A stretch of 43,257 nucleotides of DNA. Origin: an uncultured Oscillospiraceae bacterium. Its GTDB lineage: Bacteria > Bacillota > Clostridia > Oscillospirales > Oscillospiraceae. Positions 25,679 to 34,755 of the stretch are shown piece after piece. The notes beneath the pieces were generated by a model. It did not search any database and had not been told where the DNA came from. It saw only the letters and a program-made list of their open reading frames with translations. The position numbers were made by a program, and so were the translations under genes. The stretch spans positions 1 through 43,257 of the forward strand of contig CAKTKU010000018.1 in NCBI GenBank assembly GCA_934572335.1, read 5' to 3'. How positions within the stretch are numbered: the stretch's first letter is position 1; each line of letters begins with the position of its first letter.

Positions 25679-27160
25679 TTATATATTGACTGCGTATTTC
25701 ATTATCTCTTCCTGCGTTGCTTCTTCCCGGTCGAGCACTCTGCTTATTTCTCCGCCGCGCATAACAACGATCCGATCGCTCATATTGATTATTTCGGGCA
25801 ACTCGGAAGAGATCATGATGATGGCCATGCCTTCCTGCGCAAGCTGGTTCATGAGCGCATAAATCTCCGCCTTTGCTCCCACATCAATCCCTCTGGTCGG
25901 CTCATCCATTATGAGTATCTTCGGATCTGTCGCAAGCCAGCTTCCTATTATGACCTTCTGCTGATTCCCGCCTGACAGATTCTGAAGCCGCGCAAGCTGA
26001 CTGGGTGTCTTGATGTGCAGTCTGTCTATGTATGTCTGGGTGATGCTCCGCTCTTTTTTCTTGTCAACAGAAAGCCCATGAATAAATTTGTCAAGAACCT
26101 TGAGACTCGTGTTAAAGCGCACTGTCTGAAGCGGGATGATACCCTCCTCGCGCCGGTTTTCGGGGATATAGCCTATCCCAGCCGCATAGGCCTCTGCTGG
26201 GTCGTTTATGTGTACCTTGCGCCCATCAACATATATTTCACCTTCGGTACGTTTGTCGATGCCAAGGATTGCCTTCGCGGTTTCCGTTCTGCCCGCGCCG
26301 ACAAGTCCCGCAAACCCGAGTATCTCTCCGGCATGCACCTCAAAGCTGATATTTTTCACCTTATTTGAGCTGATGTTCTCCGCCGCGAACCGCACTTCCC
26401 CGCGCTTATTATACGTGCGCGTGTAGTAGTTCACCAGTTCTCTGCCGACCATCAGGTTTACTATCGTGTCATTATCAGTGTCGGCAACATTCATTGTCGC
26501 CACTGTCTCTCCATCGCGGAGCACCGTGACCCGATCCGCAATGCGGCGAAGCTCCGACAGTCTGTGGGAAATATAAATTATACCTATCCCGCGTGCTTTC
26601 AGCTTTTCAATGTTCTCAAAAAGCGCATCTATCTCTTTATCAGAAAGAGACGATGTCGGCTCATCCATGGCAATGATCCTCGCGTTGAAAGACACCGCCT
26701 TCACTATCTCGACCATCTGCTGCATGGCAATGGAAAGCCGGATGACCTTTGTGTGCACATCGAGATCCAACCCAAGCTCATCGACAAAGCGCTGAGCATC
26801 TTCGTACATCTTTTTGTAATCAATGGCGTTGTTCTTCATCGGCTCACGGCTGATGAAAATATTTTCCGCCACGCTCAAAAACGGCACAAGCACTAGCTCC
26901 TGATGGATAATGCTAATTCCCGCATGGCGTGCGTCAAGCACATTATTTATTTCCGTTTCTTTGCCGTCAACGGCTATCGTCCCCTCGTCGCGGTCATATA
27001 TCCCGCCGAGGACATTCATAAGTGTGGACTTGCCGGAGCCATTCTCTCCGACCAGGGCGAGAACCTCACCCTCATTGAGCTCAATATTCGCTCCCTTTAG
27101 GGCATATACGCCCGGGAAGCGTTTATGTATATTGCTCATTTTCAAAAGACATTCACTCAC
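25679..27160 (-). CDS. rbsA: Ribose-type ABC transporter ATP-binding protein
   Basis: The 493-residue protein has the fused double ATPase layout of the CUT2 family. Domain 1 has Walker A GENGSGKST, a signature region LSIAMQQMVEI and Walker B MDEPTSSLSD. Domain 2 has the degenerate P-loop GLVGAGRTE, a normal signature LSGGNQQKV and Walker B IMDEPTRGIDVGAK. The degenerate second Walker A is usual for RbsA and MglA. It drives import through RbsC on the cytoplasmic face. A stem-loop (27190-27221) separates it from rbsB. Confidence 0.95.
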   Translation of the reverse strand: MSECLLKMSNIHKRFPGVYALKGANIELNEGEVLALVGENGSGKSTLMNVLGGIYDRDEGTIAVDGKETEINNVLDARHAGISIIHQELVLVPFLSVAENIFISREPMKNNAIDYKKMYEDAQRFVDELGLDLDVHTKVIRLSIAMQQMVEIVKAVSFNARIIAMDEPTSSLSDKEIDALFENIEKLKARGIGIIYISHRLSELRRIADRVTVLRDGETVATMNVADTDNDTIVNLMVGRELVNYYTRTYNKRGEVRFAAENISSNKVKNISFEVHAGEILGFAGLVGAGRTETAKAILGIDKRTEGEIYVDGRKVHINDPAEAYAAGIGYIPENRREEGIIPLQTVRFNTSLKVLDKFIHGLSVDKKKERSITQTYIDRLHIKTPSQLARLQNLSGGNQQKVIIGSWLATDPKILIMDEPTRGIDVGAKAEIYALMNQLAQEGMAIIMISSELPEIINMSDRIVVMRGGEISRVLDREEATQEEIMKYAVNI

Positions 27161-27189
27161 AACGGTATCCCCGCATTCTACAGATTGTG

Positions 27190-27221
27190 GTTGTGCCGCA
27201 CACTAATGTGTACGGCACAAC
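27190..27221 (-). promoter_or_regulatory. Intercistronic stem-loop between rbsB and rbsA
   Basis: Arms 27190-27203 and 27208-27221 pair at 13 of 14 positions with loop TAAT on plus and ATTA on minus. No T-run follows, so it is more likely an mRNA-stabilising or attenuating hairpin than a full terminator. Confidence 0.6.
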
Positions 27222-27237
27222 AGAACGTGTCAGGGAA

Positions 27238-28239
27238 TTACTCCCAAGCATCCAGATTGCGCTCGGCTATATTCTCCGGGCTGATGAGCCACATGGGAAC
27301 AAGAACTTCCTTCTCTGCCTCGCCGCCTGTTGCAAGGGCATAAGCAGCCTCAAAAGAGGACTTTGCAAGATCGACCGGAGAGTACACCATAGTGCCGGCC
27401 ATCTCACCGTTGCTGATCGACTGCTTGCCGGCAGGAGAGCCGTCAAAGCCGTAAACAAGGATCTCGGGGCTTCCCAGCTGGTTGCACGCCGCCCAGCAGG
27501 AGAGTGCGGTGTTGTCATTGAGGCAGATAAAGCAGGTAATGTCGGGATCGGCAAGAAGCATATCCTCGGTGTAAGAGGCGATCGCGTTGAGATCCGTGCA
27601 CTCTTTCTCCACAACAACTATATCATCGCGGCCAGCTGCCTTGAAAGCATCGGAAACACCGACAAAGCGGTCGGCTATTACGGAAATGGTGGAGTAGTTC
27701 AGGTATCCGACCTTCGCGCCCTCAGGGAGCTTGTCGACAAGGTACTCGCCAAGCGTCACGCCGCCGCCGTAGCAGTCGGCAGTGATGAAGCTGGAAACCA
27801 TGGGCTGGTCATCCTCAATGACCTTGGAGTCGCAGTTGACTATCTTCACACCGGCATCGGTCGCGACCTTAAGCGCGTTGCCAAGGGCGGTGTAGTCCTG
27901 AGGGTCAACAACGATGACGGAGCAGCCCTGCGCAACAAGGGTCTCAATATTATCGACCTGCGCGGAAGCCACAGCGTTTGCATCGTTCCAGATGACCTCA
28001 ACATCGTCCTTTTCGGCAGCAGCCTCAAGGAAGCTGTCTTTCATCTGCACAGCCCAGTCGGCAGTCTGGTTGTGCATTGCAAGACCGATCTTGATCTTTC
28101 CGTCAGCGGCTGGTGCTTCGGAGGCAGGCTCTTCTGCGGAGGCGGGCGCTTCCGCCGTCGCAGGTGCGGCAGTCTGTCCGCAGGCGCAGAGCGCGAGCGT
28201 CATGACCACTGCGAGGATCAGTGCGAGAATTTTCTTCAT
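27238..28239 (-). CDS. rbsB: Ribose-type sugar-binding lipoprotein
   Basis: The 333-residue substrate-binding protein of the Peripla_BP_4 class starts with a lipoprotein signal peptide: MKKILALILAVVMTLALCAC, with lipobox around LCAC, so it is anchored to the outside of the membrane. An Ala/Glu-rich linker follows (about 22-48). The binding fold opens IKIGLAMHNQTADW and contains IVVDPQDYTALGNAL and YGFDGSPAGKQSI. Such proteins deliver the sugar to RbsC. The linker is longer than usual. The gene is second in the operon after the esterase. Confidence 0.93.
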   Translation of the reverse strand: MKKILALILAVVMTLALCACGQTAAPATAEAPASAEEPASEAPAADGKIKIGLAMHNQTADWAVQMKDSFLEAAAEKDDVEVIWNDANAVASAQVDNIETLVAQGCSVIVVDPQDYTALGNALKVATDAGVKIVNCDSKVIEDDQPMVSSFITADCYGGGVTLGEYLVDKLPEGAKVGYLNYSTISVIADRFVGVSDAFKAAGRDDIVVVEKECTDLNAIASYTEDMLLADPDITCFICLNDNTALSCWAACNQLGSPEILVYGFDGSPAGKQSISNGEMAGTMVYSPVDLAKSSFEAAYALATGGEAEKEVLVPMWLISPENIAERNLDAWE

Positions 28240-28303
28240 TTTCCTTTTTCTCCTTGTGATATAAGATTTTTATGTTTAACATCCTCGGATGCATAAACCT
28301 GAA

Positions 28304-29254
28304 TCATCTGAGATACGCGCATATCCTGTCGAGCGCGGCAAAGGTCTCCTCATAGGTGCGCAGGATAAACGCATGCGGCATACCCTTGTATATCTCACAT
28401 TCAACCGGCACACCGGCATCGTGCAGCCGCTGCGCGTACATGAGTCCGTCGTCGCACAGGGAATCACACTCCGCCTGAATAAACAGCGCCGACGGCAATC
28501 CTCTCAGATCATCGGCAAGCAGCATGGAGACATACGGGCTGAACGCCTCCTTGGGCTCTGTGCAGTATATCTCGCTGAACGAGACCGCGGGGGCATCATC
28601 AGACGCTCCGACAGGAGCATACACCTCGGCAGAGACCTTCTCGACGGTTCCCGTCAGATCGGTCGCAGGATATATCAGCACCTGCTTATCAAGTCTGATC
28701 TCCTTTCTGTCTCTTGCCATTAACGCCAGCGCCGCCGCGTAGTTGCCGCCGCTGCTGTCGCCGCCGACACTTATTCTCGCAGTATCCACATGATAGTTTT
28801 CCGCGTTTGCCGCAATATGCTTTATAGCGGCATAGCAATCCTCCAAGCCGGTCGGAAACTTGTGCTCTGGCGCAAGCCTGTATTCGATGCTGAAGCATAC
28901 TATCCCCGCATTTGCCGCGACATACGACGGCACAAAATCATGCGTTTCCACGCTGCATGTCATCCATCCGCCGCCGTGCGCAAATACCCAGCCCGGCACA
29001 GCGCCGGTTATGTTTTTCGGCATATACACCTTCATTTTGATTTCGCAGCCGTCATATGTGGTAAACCCGGTATAAAATTTGTCCACGCGGTCATCCACGG
29101 AGTATGGTTCAGTTATGCTGTGATAGAACTTCGCCTCCGCCGACACGATCTCTTCTCTGCGCTCCGGCTGAAAGCCGGTGAAAAAGTCCGGCAGGAGATT
29201 TACCTTATCAGCAAGCTTACCGTAATCGGATTTCATATAGGGTTTGAACTCCAT
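28304..29254 (-). CDS. Alpha/beta hydrolase, HSL-family esterase
   Basis: The 316-residue hydrolase belongs to the hormone-sensitive-lipase group (alpha/beta hydrolase fold 3). The oxyanion motif HGGGW lies near residue 92. The nucleophile elbow is GDSSGGN near 164-170. The catalytic Asp is in QAECDSLCDDG and the His in GMPHAF. No signal peptide is visible, so it acts in the cytoplasm. It is the first gene of the operon, directly after a LacI-type operator and 64 bases before rbsB. The natural substrate is unknown; an acylated pentose or nucleoside would make sense of the context, but that is inference. Confidence 0.88.
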   Translation of the reverse strand: MEFKPYMKSDYGKLADKVNLLPDFFTGFQPERREEIVSAEAKFYHSITEPYSVDDRVDKFYTGFTTYDGCEIKMKVYMPKNITGAVPGWVFAHGGGWMTCSVETHDFVPSYVAANAGIVCFSIEYRLAPEHKFPTGLEDCYAAIKHIAANAENYHVDTARISVGGDSSGGNYAAALALMARDRKEIRLDKQVLIYPATDLTGTVEKVSAEVYAPVGASDDAPAVSFSEIYCTEPKEAFSPYVSMLLADDLRGLPSALFIQAECDSLCDDGLMYAQRLHDAGVPVECEIYKGMPHAFILRTYEETFAALDRICAYLR

Positions 29255-29280
29255 TGTGCATACTCTCCTTATGTATTTTT

Positions 29281-29296
29281 AGGTAAACGTTTACCT
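29281..29296 (-). promoter_or_regulatory. LacI-type operator of the esterase-rbs operon
   Basis: AGGTAAACGTTTACCT is a perfect 16-base palindrome with the central CG of LacI/RbsR/CcpA sites. It lies just after the predicted transcription start and 26 bases before the esterase start. RbsR is the likely binder. Confidence 0.85.
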
Positions 29297-29304
29297 ACTG
29301 CAGA

Positions 29305-29333
29305 ATCATGCGAAAACCGGCTCTGTTATTCAA
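29305..29333 (-). promoter_or_regulatory. Promoter of the esterase-rbs operon
   Basis: On the minus strand TTGAAT (29328-29333, overlapping the rbsR stop codon) and CATGAT (29305-29310) are 17 bases apart. The predicted start is about 29298, directly in front of the operator. Confidence 0.5.
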
Positions 29334-30310
29334 ACCGTTCCTCGCATGATCAAGCTGAAATCCAGCTTTTTATTATACAGCGGTATTCCGTTTTCAAGAT
29401 GCTCTATCAGCATTTTTGCCGATTCCGCGCCCATTTCATATGCGGGCTGCCGGACTGTGGAAAGCGGCGGCGACATATATCTCGAAAAGTAAATGTCGTC
29501 AAACCCCATTACCTTCATCTGCTCGGGGATCTTTATACCCTTCTCGTTGAGACGGCTTATCGCCCCAACGGCGATAAGATCGTTCCCGCACACTATCCCG
29601 TCCGCTTCTGTGCGTGAAAGTATCGCTTCTATCCCATTATAACCCGTCTCAAAGGTGAATTTGTCGTTATAGACAAGCTTCTCGTCAAAGGGCAGCCCTG
29701 CGTCCTCCAACGCGCGGCAATATCCAAAATATCTGTCCGTGCTGGAATTATACCTTGCTGAAATATACGCGATACGCCGACACCCCTGCTCTATGAGTAC
29801 ATTTGTTGAGGTCATTATTCCTGCTGGGGTATCAACGATTATGCGCCCCATCCCTTCCGACTCAAAGTCAAGCGCTCTGTCAACGACAACGATCGGTATC
29901 TCTGTCTCTATGCATTTTTCAAGATGATCACTCTGCAAGGCACGTGCGAACACTATTCCGCCGACCTTTCTTGATGAGAGGAAGCGCAGAGCCTCCTTTT
30001 CCACCTCGAGAGAATCATTCGTATTGACTATTAAAACCCCGTACCCGTACTCATGCGCCTTTTCTTCCATCCCTTTTGCGACATTGGGAAAGAACGGGTT
30101 TGATATGTCCGGGAGGATAAAGCCTATCATTTTGCTTCGGTTCTGCTTGAGTCCCTTCGCAATGGCATTGGGCATATATTCTGTCTTTTCGACTATCTCA
30201 AGAACACGCGCCCGCGTAGCCTCGCTTATATGTTCATCCCGCGCATTAAGTATCTTCGACACGGTGGCAGTTGACACGCCGGCTGCCGCAGCGATCTCTT
30301 TCATCTTCAT
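29330..30310 (-). CDS. rbsR: LacI family regulator (RbsR-like)
   Basis: The 326-residue repressor has an N-terminal helix-turn-helix and hinge (MKMKEIAAAAGVSTATVSKIL, hinge helix PNAIAKGLKQ near 50-60). A Peripla_BP-like sugar-sensing domain follows (MIGFILPDISNPFF; GIVCGNDLIAVGAISRLNEKGIKIPEQMKVMGFDD-type core). The ligand is presumably ribose or its phosphate. It precedes the esterase-rbs operon on the same strand. A near-perfect copy of the same operator lies just before its own start (30318-30333), so it should repress both itself and the operon. Confidence 0.93.
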   Translation of the reverse strand: MKMKEIAAAAGVSTATVSKILNARDEHISEATRARVLEIVEKTEYMPNAIAKGLKQNRSKMIGFILPDISNPFFPNVAKGMEEKAHEYGYGVLIVNTNDSLEVEKEALRFLSSRKVGGIVFARALQSDHLEKCIETEIPIVVVDRALDFESEGMGRIIVDTPAGIMTSTNVLIEQGCRRIAYISARYNSSTDRYFGYCRALEDAGLPFDEKLVYNDKFTFETGYNGIEAILSRTEADGIVCGNDLIAVGAISRLNEKGIKIPEQMKVMGFDDIYFSRYMSPPLSTVRQPAYEMGAESAKMLIEHLENGIPLYNKKLDFSLIMRGTV

Positions 30311-30317
30311 ACTTTTT

Positions 30318-30333
30318 AGGTAAACGTTTTCCT
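30318..30333 (-). promoter_or_regulatory. LacI-type operator at rbsR, with extended -10 just upstream
   Basis: AGGTAAACGTTTTCCT matches the 29281 site with one change. It follows an extended -10 (TGC then TAAAAT, plus-strand 30342-30347) on the minus strand and lies eight bases before the rbsR start. Autorepression is the simple reading. Confidence 0.7.
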
Positions 30334-30449
30334 TGATTTCTATTTTAGCATATCACAAATCCGTTCCGAGAACAACTCGCATAGTATACAAGCATTACCA
30401 ACGGTTTTTGTGCAGTTCGTTCAAAAAACGCCTCAATGATATTTTGCCA

Positions 30450-30480
30450 AACGCCCCGCTGTCACTGACCGCGGGGCGTT
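30450..30480 (-). terminator. Hairpin terminator of typA
   Basis: Arms AACGCCCCGC and GCGGGGCGTT (30450-30459 and 30471-30480) form a perfect 10-bp stem, 13 bases after the typA stop on the minus strand. The following T-tract is short. The rest of 30334-30493 is the rbsR promoter region. Confidence 0.65.
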
Positions 30481-30493
30481 GTCTGTTATCCCT

Positions 30494-32314
<1,821 letters not shown>

Positions 32315-32440
32315 TGTTATCTGCTCCCTTGTGCGGGACCGCACCGGCCCCGAAGAATAGTTTCTGTTTGATTTTTCAACACAAAATTGAATTTTAACAC
32401 CTATGCGGCGAAATTGCAATACAATTCACTTCATTTTGAT

Positions 32441-33571
32441 TCAATTTTCTGCAAAAACCTGCTCCGCGTACCTGACAACGGAGTAGTCCGGGGTGAAATC
32501 GGGGTATTTTGCGTCCATCTCGCCCAGCCGCGCCCTCAGCCGCGCGCACTCATCCAGCACCGCCGCGGCATCCACGTCCCTCGGCGCTCCGGCAAAGCGC
32601 ACAAAGTTCCCGCCGAGTATCTCGCCCAGCCGCTCCCCGTAAAGCGCGAGCCCGCGCATTGTAAACGGCGCGCGTTTTATGAGGAAATGCCCGTCGGACG
32701 CGATCTCCCGCTCGCCGTCGAGCGTCAGGAATTCCCGCACGATCTCCGGGCGGCGGAGGTTCTCCCGCTCGTCGAGCGGCTTTTCCTCTCCCATGAGTAT
32801 GCACCGCCCGCCAATGTCCGTGCCGTAGATGATGCGGTCGTGCCAGCGGTCAAAGAACGCGCGGGCACGGTCAATACCGGCGGAGAAATTCTCGTACATC
32901 TCTATCCCCGGCGTGAGGTCGACGCGGACGTTAGCATAGCGCGCGAGTATCGCGTCGAGGCGGTCAAGCTGCGCGGACATGAAGAAAAAGTGCGCAAAGT
33001 CTATTTTCAGCGCCGGGTGGCGCGCGAGGACGTTCAGCACCTCGGCGTACTGCGCCTCGTTGTTGACATAGCTGTCGTCATACAGCCAGCCCTGCTGTAT
33101 GGCGAACGCCGGGGCGTGCTCAAGATCCCAGAAGTTCTCCGGGTCATTCACGTGCCAGAGTATGGGCGTGCCGGTCTCCTCCGCCCATGCCCAGAACGTC
33201 TCCCAGCGCGCGTCGTCGAACGGAGGGACGGGGTATTTTTTGCGCATCTGCGGCTTGCCCTCCAGCATTTTTATCCCGTCGCAGCCCGCCTGTGCCATCC
33301 GCGCGGCATACTGCGCCATGTGCGTGCCGAGCGTGTCCGGGTGGAGGTAATACTCGCTCACGTCGAGGCTGCCGAACACATAAAACCGCCCCGGCCACAG
33401 CTTTTTCATCGCCAGCGCCTGCGGCGTGAGCGACAGCGCGCGGCTGTGCGCGCACGCGGCGATGTTCGCCATGTCCGTGCCCGTGCGCATCAGCACCGCC
33501 TCCAGCGCTGCGGGGTCGACCTGCTGCGCGCAGTGGACGTGTCCGTCGATTACTTTTATATCACTGTACAT
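32441..33571 (-). CDS. Amidohydrolase family protein (TIM-barrel, amidohydrolase_2-like)
   Basis: This 376-residue predicted metal-dependent hydrolase or decarboxylase is cytoplasmic. The N-terminal metal motif HxH is in DGHVHCAQQ (residues 8-13). Later candidate ligands are His in ILWHVND and HFFF segments and the conserved Asp in IIYGTDIGGR. These mark the amidohydrolase superfamily, but the substrate is not readable. ATG 33571 has GAGGTG upstream; the longer frame crosses the divergent promoter. It shares an intergenic region with the nucleotidase gene and ends 126 bases before typA, with no terminator seen between. Confidence 0.82.
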   Translation of the reverse strand: MYSDIKVIDGHVHCAQQVDPAALEAVLMRTGTDMANIAACAHSRALSLTPQALAMKKLWPGRFYVFGSLDVSEYYLHPDTLGTHMAQYAARMAQAGCDGIKMLEGKPQMRKKYPVPPFDDARWETFWAWAEETGTPILWHVNDPENFWDLEHAPAFAIQQGWLYDDSYVNNEAQYAEVLNVLARHPALKIDFAHFFFMSAQLDRLDAILARYANVRVDLTPGIEMYENFSAGIDRARAFFDRWHDRIIYGTDIGGRCILMGEEKPLDERENLRRPEIVREFLTLDGEREIASDGHFLIKRAPFTMRGLALYGERLGEILGGNFVRFAGAPRDVDAAAVLDECARLRARLGEMDAKYPDFTPDYSVVRYAEQVFAEN

Positions 33572-33601
33572 GAGCTGCACCTCTATACTTTTAATGTATA
33601 T

Positions 33602-33652
33602 ACTATACCATGCGCGGGCGCGGTTGAAAAGAGCGCCGTTTCGTGGTATTAT
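33602..33652. promoter_or_regulatory. Divergent overlapping promoters (amidohydrolase and nucleotidase)
   Basis: Plus strand: TTGAAA (33624-33629), 17 bases, extended -10 TGG-TATTAT (33647-33652). Minus strand: TTTTCA (33625-33630), 17 bases, extended -10 TGG-TATAGT (33602-33607). The two -35 boxes overlap, so the promoters should compete for polymerase. Confidence 0.6.
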
Positions 33653-33686
33653 GGGGATAACAACGATTTTATAGAAAGAGTATATC

Positions 33687-34310
33687 ATGTCAGACAGCTT
33701 TTTTGCCTATATCTCGCGCATGCGCTACATCACGCGGTGGAGCCTCATGCGCAACGCCATGCCGGAGAACATACAGGAGCACAGCCACATGTGCGCCGTC
33801 ATCGCCCATGCGCTCGCCGTTATCCGGCGGGACGTGTTCGGCCGGGAGTGCGACCCGAACGAGTGTGCCGCCGTCGCGCTCTATCATGACTGTTCCGAGA
33901 TACTCACCGGCGACCTGCCCACCCCGATAAAATACCACAACGCCCTCATCCGCGACGCTTACCGCGAGGTTGAGGACATCGCATGCGCCCGTCTCATCGA
34001 AACCCTGCCCGCGGAGCTTCGCGGCGCGTATGAGCCGCTGCTGACCGGGGAGACCGCCGCGCGGACGCATGACATCGTCAAGGCAGCGGACAAGCTCTCG
34101 GCGTACATCAAGTGCATTGAGGAGCGCCGCGCCGGGAATGACGAATTCATCTCCGCCGAGAAGCAGACGCGCGCCGCGCTGGAGCGCTGCGGCATGCCGG
34201 AGGTAGAGTATTTCCTTGAGCATTTCATCCCGCCGTTCGAGCTGACGCTTGACGAGCTGGGGACATTGGAGGAGAACGGAGGAACAGCAGATGGAACAGA
34301 CAAAGCTTGA
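33687..34310 (+). CDS. YfbR-like HD-domain 5'-deoxynucleotidase
   Basis: YfbR-type enzymes hydrolyse deoxynucleoside monophosphates to nucleosides, using a metal-bound HD site. The 207-residue protein shows the family features: Arg17-Trp18 (RW) in the first helix, His32 in EHSHM, His67-Asp68 in ALYHDCSEI, the TGDLPTPIKY loop, and a later Asp in IVKAADKLSAY. It overlaps the next gene by 20 bases. With dgt in the same window, it points to an active deoxynucleotide-pool clean-up set, though the two are 13 kb apart. Confidence 0.92.
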   Translation: MSDSFFAYISRMRYITRWSLMRNAMPENIQEHSHMCAVIAHALAVIRRDVFGRECDPNECAAVALYHDCSEILTGDLPTPIKYHNALIRDAYREVEDIACARLIETLPAELRGAYEPLLTGETAARTHDIVKAADKLSAYIKCIEERRAGNDEFISAEKQTRAALERCGMPEVEYFLEHFIPPFELTLDELGTLEENGGTADGTDKA

Positions 34311-34509
34311 CCGCATAAACGAGCTTGCGCGCATCGCAAAGCTGCGCGCGCTGACCGAGGAGGAGAGCGCCGAGCGCGACACACTGCGCAAGGAATATAT
34401 CGCCGAGTGGCGGCAGGGCGCGATGCAGGTGCTGGAAAACACCTATATCGTCACGCCCGACGGGAAGAAGCACAAGCTTCAGCGCAAGGACGGCACACAG
34501 GCCAAATAA
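34291..34509 (+). CDS. DUF896 (YnzC/UPF0291) small protein
   Basis: This 72-residue protein has the DUF896 pattern: a helical hairpin (LDRINELARIAKLRALTEEE, then RDTLRKEYIAEWR). It ends with the short ITP/VTPDGKKHKLQRK segment typical of the family. YnzC of Bacillus is in the SOS-linked yneA operon, but the family has no known activity. ATG 34291 is chosen because GGAGGAACAGCAG lies before it and it matches the family start. It begins inside the end of the nucleotidase gene, so it is translationally coupled. Confidence 0.9.
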   Translation: MEQTKLDRINELARIAKLRALTEEESAERDTLRKEYIAEWRQGAMQVLENTYIVTPDGKKHKLQRKDGTQAK

Positions 34510-34530
34510 GCGCTTATTTCTCCCCTGCTA

Positions 34531-34559
34531 TTGACAAAACCCCCGCTCTCGCGTATTAT
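34531..34559 (+). promoter_or_regulatory. Strong promoter of the cysE leader
   Basis: A perfect -35 TTGACA (34531-34536), a 17-base spacer and -10 TATTAT (34554-34559) predict transcription from about 34566. That leaves a leader of about 190 bases before cysE. Confidence 0.85.
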
Positions 34560-34616
34560 AGCTTGAGCGATTTGTTCAGCTTTTGATCGATTCCGATTAT
34601 TTGTGAGGTGACAGTG

Positions 34617-34685
34617 ATGATGAAGTGCGCGTGTTGCGTCTGTTGTATCCGATGTCGCTGTCGCTGTATGCGGCAGGGTCTGTGA
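34617..34685 (+). CDS. Cysteine-rich leader peptide of cysE (attenuator ORF)
   Basis: The ORF is 22 codons long, starting ATG 34617 and ending TGA 34683-34685, with GAGGTG (34605-34610) six bases before the start. Eight codons are cysteine (positions 4, 6, 7, 9, 10, 13, 15 and 17), which cannot be chance next to a cysteine-biosynthesis gene. Both TGT and TGC are used. The stop codon lies at the tip of a hairpin, and an intrinsic terminator follows at 34702. Slow translation of the Cys codons when Cys-tRNA is short should stop terminator formation and let transcription reach cysE. The peptide itself probably has no function, though metal binding cannot be excluded. Confidence 0.85.
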   Translation: MMKCACCVCCIRCRCRCMRQGL

Positions 34686-34691
34686 CCCTGC
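34673..34691 (+). promoter_or_regulatory. Leader hairpin over the leader-peptide stop codon
   Basis: GCAGGGTC (34673-34680) and GACCCTGC (34684-34691) form a perfect 8-bp stem with a three-base loop. A ribosome at the stop codon would melt it. Just upstream, GCGGCAG (34670-34676) can instead pair with CTGCCGC (34716-34722) in the terminator, a candidate antiterminator. Confidence 0.65.
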
Positions 34692-34701
34692 GCGCTCATC
34701 T

Positions 34702-34731
34702 GCGGCGGCATAAGGCTGCCGCTTTTTATTT
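34702..34731 (+). terminator. Attenuator terminator before cysE
   Basis: GCGGCGGC (34702-34709) and GCTGCCGC (34715-34722) pair with one G-T pair around ATAAG, followed by TTTTTATTT. It lies 17 bases after the leader-peptide stop and 25 bases before the cysE start, so it can only act as a conditional terminator. Confidence 0.85.
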
Positions 34732-34755
34732 TGCAAAAAATCGAGGTTTTTATAT

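Noticed and set aside
34504..34519. Perfect 16-base palindrome AAATAAGCGCTTATTT at the end of the DUF896 gene
   Set aside because: It includes the stop codon, has only a GCGC tip and no T-run, and is 12 bases before the cysE -35. It could be an operator or weak terminator, but nothing else supports either.
34531..34755. T-box riboswitch before cysE
   Set aside because: A T-box would show a specifier loop and the conserved 14-base T-box motif (TGGnACCGCG). Neither is seen. The Cys-rich ORF and terminator explain the leader better.
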